Assembly: GCA_001606155.1 (NCBI GenBank)
Contig: LODT01000034.1
Span: 535,665-599,664 of the forward strand
From: Tieghemostelium lacteum
Lineage: Eukaryota; Evosea; Eumycetozoa; Dictyosteliales; Raperosteliaceae
DNA length: 64,000 nt
Direction: 5' to 3'
Shown: positions 23,809 to 40,100 of the stretch, in pieces
Position numbering within the stretch: position 1 is the stretch's first letter
Layout: the number at the start of each line of letters is the position of its first letter
Position numbers and translations under genes: made by a program
Notes under the pieces: generated by a model
Told to the model about the DNA's origin: nothing
What the model saw: the letters and a program-made list of their open reading frames with translations, nothing else
The model's database searches: none

Positions 23809-24992
23809 ATGGATATCCAAAGAAAGAAATTAGCAGTTAGTATAATTGAGTTTATTCAAAATACACAAAAACTTTATCCAGATATTGAGGATTCAGAATC
23901 ATATGAAGTCGGTATTGATGTAATGAAGAATGTCTATGGTGTAACAGAAAGCGATTTGAAAACATTACATTGTGATACTCCTTTATTAGATATCTTTAGC
24001 AATGCCACCTCTACAACTACAACCACCACTAGCACTGAAGTTGAAATTAACACTGCTGAGATCAGACAAAGAATTACATCAGAAATCCCAGATCAATTAG
24101 TTGGTCAATTTAACGCATTTATAGATATAATTGCACAAAAAGGTGCTCTAGATGATAAATTAAGTATGTGTTGAATAATCTCAATACTTTTTTTATTTTA
24201 AAATAGCATCTTTCAAATATTAACGTGCTCACCACAAAATTATAATAATTAGCTTATGAAAAGATATTAAGAGCTTCCAAACAAAAGTTTTGTGAAAGTA
24301 AAGAAAAAGAAATCAAAACAATCGCAGAACAATTAAAAGAAGAAGGTAACAAAAAACTAACATCAAAAGATTATAATGGTGCATTAGAGAGTTACACTAA
24401 AGCCATCAAATATGATGACAGTAATGCCATCTACTATGCCAACAGATCAGCATGTTACTCCAATTTGAATAACTTTGAAAAATCTGTAGAAGATGCCAAC
24501 GAAGCAATCAAAAGAAACCCAAATTATGCTAAAGCCTATGCTAGATTGGGTTCTGCATTGTTGTCTTTGGGTAAATACAAAGAATCAGCTGAGGCCTACA
24601 AAGGTGCTATTGCATTAGAACCAAATAACGAAACTTTCAAATCATCATTGGCAAGTGCTGAAATGAAAATCTCTCAATCCAGTCCAAATTCTGCTGGTGG
24701 TGGAATGGGTGGTTTACCAGCAGGTCTTGGTGATTTAGATCTCGGTAGCATAACCAATACCATTAACTCAATGGGTGGTATGGAAGGTCTTATGCAAAAT
24801 GATATGTTTAAGAGTGTATGTTATAATATTTTAGATATCAATTTCACTTTTTGGAGACCATACTAATTAATATATTTTTTATTATAAACTTAAAAGATGT
24901 ACAACAATATAATGCAAAATCCAGATTCTTTAAATCAATTCCTAAACCCAGAGACACTTAAAAATTTATCTGGAATGTTTGCAAAGAAATAA
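23809..24992 (+). CDS. Small glutamine-rich TPR co-chaperone (SGT/SGTA type)
   Basis: Exons 23809-24163, 24253-24815 and 24897-24992 give 337 aa. The N-terminal homodimerisation domain (KLAVSIIEFIQ) is followed by a Thr-rich linker. Three TPR motifs follow from about residue 147: AEQLKEEGNKKLTSKDYNGA, NAIYYANRSACYSNLNN, YAKAYARLGSALLSLGKY, including carboxylate-clamp-type Asn and Lys positions that would bind Hsp70/Hsp90 tails. The C-terminal segment is Gly/Met-rich with NDMFKS and MQNPDSLNQFLNPETLKNL, the SGTA C-terminal block. SGT acts in quality control of tail-anchored and mislocalised membrane proteins. It is divergent to the Ubc7 gene, with 279 bp between the starts. Confidence 0.93.
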
Positions 24993-25269
24993 AAGTTTCA
25001 CATCAATGAATGATAATTTGTTTTCATTATAAATGAATAACTCTATTTTTAGTTAAACCATCTTTTTAGTTTTATTAAAAAGGGAAGGAGTCTTTCTTTG
25101 GTCAAAAAAAAAAAAGAAAAAAAGCAAAAAGGGTGGTGATGTTTGGAAAAGATGATTGGTGGTGTTGAGTTGTTGGTTTATGGTTTTTGAGGTTATAGGT
25201 GAGTTAGAGAGGATAATAAAAGTTGAGATGAGTTGAAAGTTGGAGATGGATGAGTTTTTGAAGATTTGA

Positions 25270-29242
<3,973 letters not shown>

Positions 29243-30472
29243 ATGGATAAATCACTTTTAATGTTTATTGGATCATGTTTTGTGAGTCCAATCATATTAT
29301 TTTTATATTTACCAAGTTTATCATTACAATGGATTATTCTACAAAGTTCACTATTATCATTAGGAGCAGGTATATTAACATATAAAATGATCCCAACTAT
29401 TGCTGAGATGACTGCCCAAGCAAACTTGGCTGGTATGGATCTTAACAAAAAAGGTGATGCCAAATTCCATGGAAAGAAAATGTAAGTGAAATCCAGTTAA
29501 ACAATACTTAGTTCGATATTAATGTTGATAATGTTGAATAGTCCAGAGAGCTTAGGTATTTGTACATCTGTTGTTTATTTAGTTACTGTTATTCTATTTC
29601 AACTATTTCAATGGTTTTCATTCCCAAATACAGTTTTATTAAGTGAATACAATGCAGCCTTGGCTAGTATTTGTTTTATGATTTTATTGGGTTTTGGAGA
29701 TGATGTTTTGAATCTACGTTGGAGATATAAATTAATTCTACCATTATTTGCATCATTACCATTGTTGGTTGCATATGCAGGTGGTACATCAGTAGTTGTG
29801 CCAATACCATTAAGAGATTATTTAGGTGGTGTATTTGACCTTGGAATATTCTATAGAATCTATTTGTTACTATTGGCTATATTCTGTACCAACAGTATCA
29901 ATATTCTAGCTGGTATCAATGGTTTGGAAGTTGGACAATCCGTTGTCATTGCAACTTCCATTATCATTCATAATCTCATTGAATTGACACTATTCACTCA
30001 ACAACAACCAAATTCCACAGCAACATCTCCACATTTATTCTCACTGATTCTCATGATTCCATTCCTATTTACAACCATTTCACTACTCTTCCACAATTGG
30101 TATCCATCTAGAGTATTTGTAGGTGACACCTTCACCTATTTCTCTGGAATGTGTTTTGCAGTCGTTGCCATTCTCTGTCACTTTAGTAAGACTCTTTTAC
30201 TCTTTTTCGTACCTCAGATTTTAAATTTCCTCTACAGTGTTCCACAACTTTTTGGAATCATTCCATGTCCAAGACACAGAGTCCCCAAATACAACCCAGA
30301 AACTGGTAAAATGGAAGCTATCCCATCCAACTTAACCCTACTCAACCTCTTCTTAATGATCTTTGGACCAATGACTGAAAAACAATTATGTATCTATCTT
30401 TTAATTTTCCAAGGTTTCTGTTCAGGTGTAGGTTTTGGAATTAGATACTTTGTAGCTCCATACTTTTTCTAA
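29243..30472 (+). CDS. alg7: UDP-GlcNAc:dolichyl-phosphate GlcNAc-1-phosphotransferase (ALG7/DPAGT1)
   Basis: This ER membrane enzyme starts N-glycan precursor synthesis by moving GlcNAc-1-P onto dolichyl phosphate; it is the tunicamycin target. Exons 29243-29481 and 29542-30472 give 389 aa. The ATG at 29243 is used; the frame upstream has only TTG. Family motifs are LGFGDDVLNLRWRYK (Asp pair for Mg binding), NSINILAGINGLEVGQ, HNWYPSRVFVGDTF and PCPRHRVPKYN. About ten hydrophobic segments are visible. The splice joins GKKI to PESLGICTS, the family's PEAMG-like block, in frame. Confidence 0.95.
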
Positions 30473-30572
30473 ATTTTACAACAACAACATCAACAACAAT
30501 AGTATAGAAATGTATAGATATATTTAATTCTTATATAAATACAAATATTAAATGGTTTTTTATATATAATTA

Positions 30573-31325
30573 CTAAATCTTTAATATTTTTTCGAGCATT
30601 CCAACTAGTGACCAACGTAGTAACAAATCATTATTATAAACTCTATTTTGGTTATGTTGGTGGTTTCTATTTCTTCTCTGTGGTGGTGGACTATTAGAGT
30701 TGTTTTGAGTGGAAGATGATTCTCCATTTGAACTACTAGCACTATTCGAACCACCATTAACATCCTGATGATTACTATTCTGTAAATTTAATTGATTTTG
30801 AATCTCTAATTGTTGTTGCACCCATTGAAATTCAAAGTTCTTTATACTATAAAAATCAGCTTCCCTGAAAACACCAGGAATCAAATCCTCGTCTGGTATA
30901 TCAATATATCCAGTTCTAAAAAACTCTAATATATACTAATTTCACAACATTTTGGGAAAAAATTAATATCTTTGCAAAATATCTTTTCTATTTTTTTTTT
31001 GTATAGAGGGATTTGTTCTTACATAAAATAATTTCCCGTTTCTATCAATAAATCTATATCCTTTATCGTCTTTTATAGATGGTATATTGTTATTTAAAAG
31101 AGATGTAAAAAAGTTCTCTCCTTTTGAACATAGTGTATCTCTAGTTGTCATGTATCTACAGGAAATAAAACAATTTGAGAATTAGTCGAATTTAAATTCT
31201 AAATATTGATATTCACACTAAAAACTAATTTAATTAGGTATGTACCTTTTACCTCCAACATTTAGTTTAACTATATTTTCCTCGTGAAAAATATCACTTA
31301 TAAATTCGTTTGTTTCTTTGACCAT
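30573..31325 (-). CDS. BTB/T1-domain protein, KCTD-like
   Basis: Exons 31325-31246, 31155-31023 and 30935-30573 give 191 aa. The BTB T1 (potassium-channel tetramerisation-like) domain fills residues ~17-120: VKLNVGGKRYMTTRDTLCS, then FIDRNGKLFYYILEFFRTG across the second splice, and PGVFREADFYSIKNFEF. There are no membrane segments, so it is a soluble KCTD-type protein rather than a channel. The C-terminal tail is Gln/Ser/Asn-rich and basic (QRRNRNHQHNQNR). KCTD proteins often assemble as oligomers and serve as cullin-3 adaptors; the partner here is unknown. It is convergent with alg7. Confidence 0.85.
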
Positions 31326-31748
31326 ATTTTTATTTTAAATCTATAGATAAATAAATAAATTAAATAATAATTAGTTAGTTTAAAAAATAGATTGGATCAT
31401 TGATTAAAACTAAAACACAAAAAAAAAAAATAAATGATTATATTAAAAGATTTTTTTCACACCACCCAAACAGTTGCAAAAAAAGACAATAGTGCACTGG
31501 GTGTTAGGGTTAAATTTAACAACTATCTAAAGTCAACAACATCATCATCATATTCTATTTTTGCCCTATTCTCAATTGAAAATATAATAAAACGTTAAAC
31601 TTGTATTACCTGAAATTAATTAAATTTATAAACTATAGTTTTTTAAATATGAACTACTTTTTTTTTTAGATTTTTTTTAGTCTAAGAAGAACTTTGTGAA
31701 ATTTCTTTTTTTTTTTTTATTTGATTAGTTTTGATCATATCTTTTCAA
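31326..31748. promoter_or_regulatory. Divergent promoter region, KCTD-like / aminotransferase genes
   Basis: The 423 bp lie between divergently transcribed genes and must contain both promoters. T-rich tracts flank a less AT-rich patch near 31480-31560. No specific site was recognised. Confidence 0.4.
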
Positions 31749-33212
31749 ATGTTATCAAGATTATCACTTTTGAAAAATAGTGGAAAGACACTAGGAAGAT
31801 TCTATTCTAGTAAGACTACACAACCAAATTACAATGAAATCTATCAAAAACATAAATTGATTAGTGAAAAGAAATTTGATTCTGCAGAGATTATGGCAGG
31901 AATCAGAAATAATACATTGTTCTCATGGAATCCATCCGAAGTTGCAGCCAATAAAGCATTGATAATGGAACAAGGTGATGGTGTATATTTCTATGACACC
32001 AATGGAAAGAAATATATTGATTTCAATTCACAGGCAATGTGTAGTAATCTAGGTCACACTGTACCAGAAGAGGTATTAAAAGCTGTTGATCAACAATTGA
32101 GAACTGCAGCCTATGCATACCCATGTTCAATAGTCACACCTGTAAAAGCTAAACTCTCCATGCTTTTGGCAGATCTCTTACCTGGAGATCTCAACTATTT
32201 CTACTACACTAGCGGTGGTGCTGAATCTAATGAAACTGCAATGAGAATGGCTAGACTCTTTACAGGAAGACACAAGATTTTAGCAAGATATAGATCATAT
32301 CACGGTGCAACTTTAGGTGCCATGACATTGACTGGTGATCCTAGAAGATGGAATTCCGAACCTGGTGCATCAGGTGTTGTTCATTTCATGGACCCATACC
32401 CACTAAGTTTCAAGTGGGGTGAAAATGAAGAGGAAATTACAAAAGCTTCATTACAGTATCTAAGAGAGGTGATCTCCTATGAAGGTGGTAAAAATATTGC
32501 AGCTATATTTATCGAATCAGTTACAGGTACCAATGGTATATTGAGACCTCCAAAAGGTTATTTGGAAGGCCTCAGAAAGATTTGTGATGAAAATGGAATA
32601 TTGATGGTTTGTGATGAGGTAATGAATGGATTTGGTAGAACTGGTGAGATGTTTGGGTTCCAGAATAGTGATGGTGTCATTCCAGATATTGTTACTATGG
32701 CTAAAGGTATCAATGGTGCATTCTTACCATTGGGTGCTGTAGCATGTCGTGATCACATTGCTCAACACTTTAAAAAGAATCCAATTGGCATTGGATCTAC
32801 TTATAACTCACATCCAGTTACATTGGCATCTGCCTATGCATCATTGCAATATATGCTAAAGAACAATGTTTTGGGTAATGTTAAAGCTATGGAACCAGTT
32901 CTCAAAGAGTGTTTAGCTGATTTACAAAAACGTCATCCAACAGTTAAAGGATTCAGAGCTATGGGTCTCTTTGGTACTGTAGAGTTACAAAAGAACTCTA
33001 AAGGTGACCCATTCATTCCATACAATGGTCCACCACATCCAGCCATCACTCAATTGCAAGAGGAATTTGTAAAATCTGGTATCTATACTCTCTTTAGATG
33101 GTCAAGTTTCTTTACCAATCCACCATTGATTATTAACGAAAAAGAGTTGAGAACTACCTTTGCAACTATTGATAAACTCTTATTAAACCTTGATAAACAT
33201 TTTGAAAAATAA
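31749..33212 (+). CDS. Class III PLP-dependent aminotransferase, mitochondrial
   Basis: Intronless, 487 aa from the ATG at 31749 (the frame upstream has only TTG). The N-terminus (MLSRLSLLKN, GKTLGRFYSSK) is a probable mitochondrial presequence. PLP-enzyme landmarks are YTSGGAESNETAMRMAR, YRSYHGATLGAMTLTGDPRRW, VCDEVMNGFGRTG (PLP-binding Asp) and MAKGINGAFLPLGAV with the Schiff-base Lys at about residue 319. The sequence style is closest to the taurine-pyruvate / GABA-type class III aminotransferases. The donor amino acid cannot be settled from sequence. Confidence 0.88.
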   Translation: MLSRLSLLKNSGKTLGRFYSSKTTQPNYNEIYQKHKLISEKKFDSAEIMAGIRNNTLFSWNPSEVAANKALIMEQGDGVYFYDTNGKKYIDFNSQAMCSNLGHTVPEEVLKAVDQQLRTAAYAYPCSIVTPVKAKLSMLLADLLPGDLNYFYYTSGGAESNETAMRMARLFTGRHKILARYRSYHGATLGAMTLTGDPRRWNSEPGASGVVHFMDPYPLSFKWGENEEEITKASLQYLREVISYEGGKNIAAIFIESVTGTNGILRPPKGYLEGLRKICDENGILMVCDEVMNGFGRTGEMFGFQNSDGVIPDIVTMAKGINGAFLPLGAVACRDHIAQHFKKNPIGIGSTYNSHPVTLASAYASLQYMLKNNVLGNVKAMEPVLKECLADLQKRHPTVKGFRAMGLFGTVELQKNSKGDPFIPYNGPPHPAITQLQEEFVKSGIYTLFRWSSFFTNPPLIINEKELRTTFATIDKLLLNLDKHFEK

Positions 33213-33296
33213 AATGTACAACTAATACCAGTATTTTTTTCGATTGATTTTTAATATGTACATGTCTTTATATATATATATGTATTCGCATTGCTT

Positions 33297-33674
33297 CTAT
33301 TTATTATTTATAATCTTTGATAGCTCTGGAAATTCTTTATTAAATTGATCACTTCTCTCTTTTGCTATTTTTGCTAATCTTTTTTCCTCTTTTGCTTCTT
33401 TTTCTCTTTTTTGTTGTAGGTGTTTTTCTTCAATCTAAACATATGTGTGGTGTGTTGAGGGGGTTATATATAAAAAGATAGAGATAGTCAGAGAATGTAT
33501 GTTTAAACACTTTATATAAATATTATTATTACCAACCATAGGTTTAGCAGCTAAAACTGCTAGAAATAATGGAATTGACACCAATTGAAATACTTTAAAA
33601 AATTTACCACTAAGAGTTTTGGGATTAGATTGTATACCCATAACTTCAAGTATATTTTTGAAATTAAATGACAT
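33297..33674 (-). CDS. Small 91-aa protein, possibly ATP synthase subunit e-like
   Basis: Exons 33674-33537 and 33434-33297 join in frame to give 91 aa. Exon 1 codes a short basic head and one hydrophobic segment (VFQLVSIPLFLAVLAA). Exon 2 codes a highly charged helix (KREKEAKEEKRLAKIAKE). One N-terminal membrane helix followed by a charged coiled-coil-like helix is the layout of mitochondrial F1Fo ATP synthase subunit e and similar inner-membrane proteins, but no diagnostic motif is visible. The donor used is GTTGGT; an alternative four bases on (GTAATA) would put a stop right after the junction. The gene itself is likely real; its function is a guess. Confidence 0.6.
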
Positions 33675-34181
33675 TTTGTTTAATATTGTTAATGGGGTAT
33701 GTATGTAGAGATGGTGTTACATTAATCAAAAAAATCGAGAGTCTGAATTCTTTTAATATTAAAAAAAAATTTTCAAACTTTACATACGTAATTTGTTTGA
33801 GTAACTTAAAATAACCCCCACAATAAAAATTTAAATTTAAAGATTTATTATTGGCAATGGGACTCTATGGTTTAGTTTATTAATTACAGAAATGATTAAT
33901 CCAATACCATGATATTCACGTGATATGTTAAATACCAATTTTAGCTAAAATATCTATTAAAATAAAATAAATTATTTTGATATTGGATTTAAATTTAATT
34001 GTGATATAGAGCAGGATTATTTACATTTAATTGGTTGTTTTAATATAATTTTAAAAAATGTTGTTGTTGTTGTTGTTGTTTAATTTATTTTAGATGTTTT
34101 GATATTTTCAAATAATATAATATATTTGAAAATTGTGAATTTGTAAATATATGTTATTGATATTTGTTGTTTGTTGTTTTG
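33675..34181. other. Intergenic region downstream of the PKS gene
   Basis: About 500 bp of AT-rich sequence between the small 91-aa gene and the end of the PKS gene. A (TTG)n tract lies at about 34060-34080. It probably holds the PKS 3' end and the promoter of the small gene. Nothing else was recognised. Confidence 0.5.
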
Positions 34182-37100
34182 TTAATTTAGATATTTTAGA
34201 ATAATAGTTTCAATAGAGGCACCTGGAGAGAATGCCATCATGATTCCGTGGTTGAATCCAATGGAACCTTCATCGAGTAACATGTAGTTCTTTTCAATGA
34301 TTCTTCGTAGTACATAAAAGGCAGAACATGAAACCATATTTCCATATTTTCTCATGACATCATAGGAATCTGATAGTTCTTCTGATGGTAGTTTCAAACC
34401 TTCTGCAACAGCTTCCAATATACGTCTACCACCTGGATGCACAGCCCAGAAGTCCATGTCTTTCAAAGTCAGATTGTTTCTCTTTAAGAACTCCACTGTT
34501 GCATGCATAATGTTCTCTTCAATTCCTTTACCTAGCTCAGGACGAAGATTTAAATCAATTCCATGGTTTCCAATATACATTGACAATGCATCTTCAGTTC
34601 CAGGCATAAGGTAACTATTGTCATCTACAATCTTGAATTTTCCATGAACTTGACTTTGTGTTTGAGTTGTGACCAAAGCAGCTACACAACCATCTGAGAA
34701 TATACATTGACTTACAATATCTGCACGATTGTTTAGATTAATTTTTAGATTGAGTGAACTTGCCTCTACAGCGACTACAAGAACAAAGGTTCCAGGACGT
34801 GCTTTGGCGTGTACACTAGCAGTTCTCAATGCAATAACAGCTGCACCACAACCCATGAAATTGACCATAGTACGACCACATTCAGTTGGAAGTTTAAGAT
34901 GTTTGATAAGAACGGTGTCAATTGATGGTGCAAAGATTCCAGTACTGGTAACACCTACAACATGTGAAATTAAGTTTCTATCAATACCAGCTCTTTCAAT
35001 AACCTGTTCACCAGCCTTTATGATATAAGATTGAACAAGTTCTTTGAAAATCAAGTTTTTGTCTTTGGTAGTCATGCCAGCTAATTTCTCAATAGAACCA
35101 TCAAATTCATGGAAAAAGTATCTTTCACGAATCTTGGAGTTCTTGTAGACTCTGTCCATGAAATCTTTTTCTTCAGTATGACTTTTCCAAGCTTCACCGA
35201 TATCTGTTTGATATTTATGATGTGGTGCTGCAACTGGACATATTTCATAGACAACAGTGTGTAATTCATTTGGATCTTTGTAAGGTACTTCCAAAGCTTG
35301 TGAGCTTAACAAACTATTCTTTGTACGTAATCTCAAGTGACTTGGGACGAAGCCTCTTGGTGACTCGCTTGGAGATGAATTTGGAGGTGATGTCATCATC
35401 TTGTCACTGAGGTTTGGATCTAGTAAATGCGAGCTTGATGGTGTCAAAGGTGTACCGTAGGTTGAAGTAGATGCTGGTGATGCAAATCTAGTACCGGTAG
35501 GTAATAATGCAGAACTCTTTAGTTGCAATGGAGGTGACTGTTGCATAGATTGAGATGATTGAGTGGTAACAGGAGGAGGTGTAGTAATTCTAACTGCTGG
35601 AATATCAACTGATAATTGAGGTTTAATGATTGGTACCATTTGAGATACAACTGGTTTTTGAATTGTTGGTTTCTTAATGACAGTTTTCTTGATGGTAATA
35701 GGTTCGGATGGCTCCTTGGATTGGATTTGTTGTAGAATGCTATTTACATTGGTTTTCTTATCCAATAGTGAGAATGATGAAATGTAGACTCCAAATTTCT
35801 TTTGAATTGAGTTTGCCAATTCTGAAGACAATAGAGAATCTAAACCATAGTTATACAATGCAGTGGAATTGTGAATGAGTTCAGGTTTCATTTCCAAGAT
35901 ATCAGAGATGATAGATTTAATGCTTTGTTCAACCATTTCCATATTCATGGTTTCCTTAGTGGATTGTAGTTGATTTTCAGTGACTTCAAGAGTATCAGTG
36001 ACATTAGGGATAAAAGTATCCTTTCCACGATACATTGGGAATGAATTTACATAGTTTTGATATGAAATTTCACCATAGACCATTACTTGTTGTCTATGAC
36101 TAAACAATGGTACCATACCATTAATCATAGATTGTAGACTTTCAAATGGATTGAAACCTCTAGATTTCAAAATATTAGAAATCTTAGCATTCTTTGCCAT
36201 GCCAATTTCAGGTACTGGCCCTAGATGAATACAATTTGCAGCTAGGTTTTGTTGTGATCTCATTATTGTCAATCCTTCAACAAATCTATTGGATGCACTG
36301 TAGTTTGATTGTCCTTCATTACCAAGTAATGATGTTACACTTCCAATCACTGTAAAGTAATCAAGATTCATAGTTTGTGTCAATTGGTGAAGGTTTAATG
36401 CAGAACTGCCTTTAGATTGCAATGGTACTGAGAATGATTCAACAGTATGTTTACTTAGGACATTGTCACTTAAAACACCAGCAGTATGGAAAATACCTTT
36501 GATTGTTGGTATTTGAGATTCTTTGATAGACTTGAAAAGAGTTTCAGTTGACTGATAATCAGATAAATCACATTTAAAGACATGTACAATTGTGCCATAT
36601 CTAACTAATTTATCATAAGTTTTCTTTTGTTCTGGAGTTGAGATTCCAGAACGACTTACAACAATCAAATGTTTAAGATTGAATCTCTTGCTGAATTCAA
36701 GTGCCATAGTCTGACCAAGACCACCAAAACCAGTAATCATATAACTATGTTGTTGAGATAGTTGCATTGGAAGATCTATAGTCTTAACTTGGTCAATGTT
36801 AGACCAATTGACGAGAATCTTTCCAATATGTGATCCACTGGACATGTGTCTGATTGCATGTACCATTTCTTGACATTGGAACATTGTATAAGGTAGTGGT
36901 TTAAGTGAACCAATGCAAAGAAGGTCAATAATCTCCATCATCATTTCTCTGAGATCAGATCTCTTATTCTCAGTCATTTGAGCTACATCAACTGCCAAAT
37001 AAGACAAATTATTCTTGAATGGAAGTAAACCGAGTTTAGAGTCACTGTAAATATCCTTTTTACCAATTTCAACAAATCTTCCATATCTAGCTAGACATGA

Positions 37101-40100
37101 CAAACTAGTTTCAATGTACTCTCCAGAAAGTGAGTTTAAGACTACATCAACACCTTTACCTTTAGTTACTTTCATAATGTCGCTGTGGAATTGCAATGAT
37201 CTTGAATCAAAGATGTGACTAGGGTTCAAGTTAAAGTTGTCAATTAGGTACTGTCTCTTCTCTTGGTTACCAACAGTTACATAACAGTCAGCACCAATCC
37301 ATTGAGCAATTTGAAGTGCACTTAGACCTACACCTCCAGCTGCAGAGTGAATTAGGATACGATCAATAGGCTTAAGTCTAGCTTGAACACAGATACTGTA
37401 CCAAGCAGTTAGGAATGTAATTGGAAGTGTACAACAATCTTGTAATGTAAGAATATCAGGGACTTTAAATACCAGGTCAGATTGGCATCTAACTATAGTT
37501 GAAAGGGATCTTGACATTAGAATACCAAAGACTTTGTCACCTGGTTTCAAGTCGCCACAATCTGGACCTACAGCTTGAACGACTCCAGAGAACTCGTCAC
37601 CTATTGTTGAAACTGTTGCACTGTCATAATCTCTACCTAATGATTTTAGAATATCTCTAAAGTTCAAAGAAGAGAATTCAACTCTAACTTCAATTTGTCC
37701 AGTTAAAAGAGTCTCCATTGGTGATTTAACTTCTTTAATTGTTAGATCAGAGATTAAACCTTGGTTACCTAGTTCAACTTGATATTTTCTTTCACATTTT
37801 GGTTGAGTGTAAGATACTTGTGATTGTGTATCTACAATTCCAGAGACCATTGAATATTGGTATTCTTGACCTTTTCTTAAAGCAATTTCCCATTTACCAC
37901 AGTCAAGATTAAACATCTTTTGTAGTACCTGATCAGTGGATAGTTCAGTGAAATCACTGTCAATCATGGTAGTTTCCAATTGTGGGTATTCAGTTGCAAA
38001 TGTTCTAATTTGACCCACAAGTGAGTATTGTGAGAGATTGATTTTATCATCATCAGAGATACATTGAGCGCCAGAAGTTATCAACCACATCTTACCAACA
38101 ATATCATTTGCGATAAATGATTGTACCAATTGGAAGAGTTTTTGATTGGAAACTATGAAATCATCACTATCAAAGAAACTAGGTAAGACAATCATTCTAA
38201 ATTCACTCTTCATTGGCATCTTTTCAAGAACCTTTGTTGAAGATACGATATGAATTCTATCAGAAGAATGACCACTTTCAACAGACATTCTAATGATATT
38301 TTCAATCAACTGATCTTCATTCTTTGTTGGGTTCTCAGTGAATATCAATGTAGTGTGATTGGAAGTCAATTGAATTTGTTCACATGACATGGCATCAATA
38401 CAAGTCCATTTATAGCTACTGGTTAATGAATTTGCATTCTGAGTTGTAGCACTAGATTCTCCAGAAGTAGCAGTTGGAGTAGAAATCAATTTCATTATGA
38501 TATTTGACATTTGACATTGAAGTTGATTATTATGATCGTATACCTTAAGATCAGTGATACACATTGTGGATTTATCTTGTAGTTTCAATGTTGATTTAGT
38601 GTAATACTGATTGTGAATATCAAAAGTACTACTAGTATCATTATACTTGATTTTACTGACAGATTGAGGTACCCATAATCCCTTTGGAATCTCATTGGTG
38701 GCAGATGAAAGTGCAGGTGCAAATGAAACTTGTAAACATGCATCCAATACAGATGGATGAAGTGACTTGTAATCACCAGATTGATGAATGTTCAAACATG
38801 TTGGTAACTGAATCATTGATAGCTGACAATTGTCACTTAGAACTTTACAGTTTCTTACACCTTGGAATGCATCTTTGTAAGTGTATCCAAAGGTACTTAT
38901 AGTCTGGTAGAACTCCTCAGGTTGCATTTCCTTGAGTACCGATAAATCAGTGGTATCCAATACCTGAGTACCTGTATAATCCATTGAACCAGTATGGTAA
39001 TGGATCTTACCTGAACTTATTGGAATCCATTTCTGAGTTGGTACAACTTGGTCCAATTTAGCAATAGAGAACTCGTTGAGATTCTGACTGAATGTCAATG
39101 ACAGTATAGTACCTTTAGTATCTAAAGATACACTAGAGCTAACTTGGAATTCACAAACTTCAAAGTCTCTAGAAGGTGTTTGTACCTGGTCCAAAGCAGC
39201 ATGAACAAGTTCCAAATAGAATGTAAATGGTACTATAGATTGACCTTGAATACTATGATCTTTGAGATAATTGAATCTTTTATGATCTAGACATACTTGG
39301 AATGTTGGAACTTGTGAGAATACTCTCTTATCAAGTGACATATATCTAGGTGGACATAGTCTATCCAATTGCTTTTGAGGTGACTCAATCCAGAATTTCT
39401 GACAAATCCATCTTCTAGATGGGAAATTTCTAAGAACTCTGTGAGTAGAGTTATTATACAACATCTTCCAGTTAATTCCATAACCAATAGAATAAAGATT
39501 TGCCAAAGTTTTCAAAAGTGTGTCTATAGTGGTTTGTTCCTTCTTCATTATAGGATATACAAACATTTGTTGATCTTTATCAGATACTGGATGATCTTTG
39601 ATAATTTGATTGGCAAAGAAACCAACAACAGGATGTGCACTAATCTCCAAAAGACCATCAATTTGGTCCAACTCCTTCTCAACGAGTTGGTCCATAGCAT
39701 CTTTGAAGAGCACTTCATTTCTAATGTTCTTCCACCAGTAATCTGCAGTGGACAATTCCTTTTGACATTGGTCTTCTGACATGAAGCATCCATGTGTTGT
39801 AGAATAGAATTTAATATCACCAGTTGGTCTTCTAGCTTTCATTGAATGGCTATTAAATGACTTGTAGAAATCCTCTTTAATTTGGTCCATCAAAACTGAA
39901 TGGAAACCAGCATTGATTTTTACAGTTCTTTGAGTGATTCCAGCTTGATCAAGTATCTGGATAAAGGCATTCATTGAACGATTGTCACCACTAACACCAA
40001 CCCATTTTCCGGAGTTATTTCCAGAAATTGATAATTTCTCTGAAAATTGGTGTTTTTGAATGATTTCTAACATTTCTTGTTTGGATTTCATTGCAACAAT

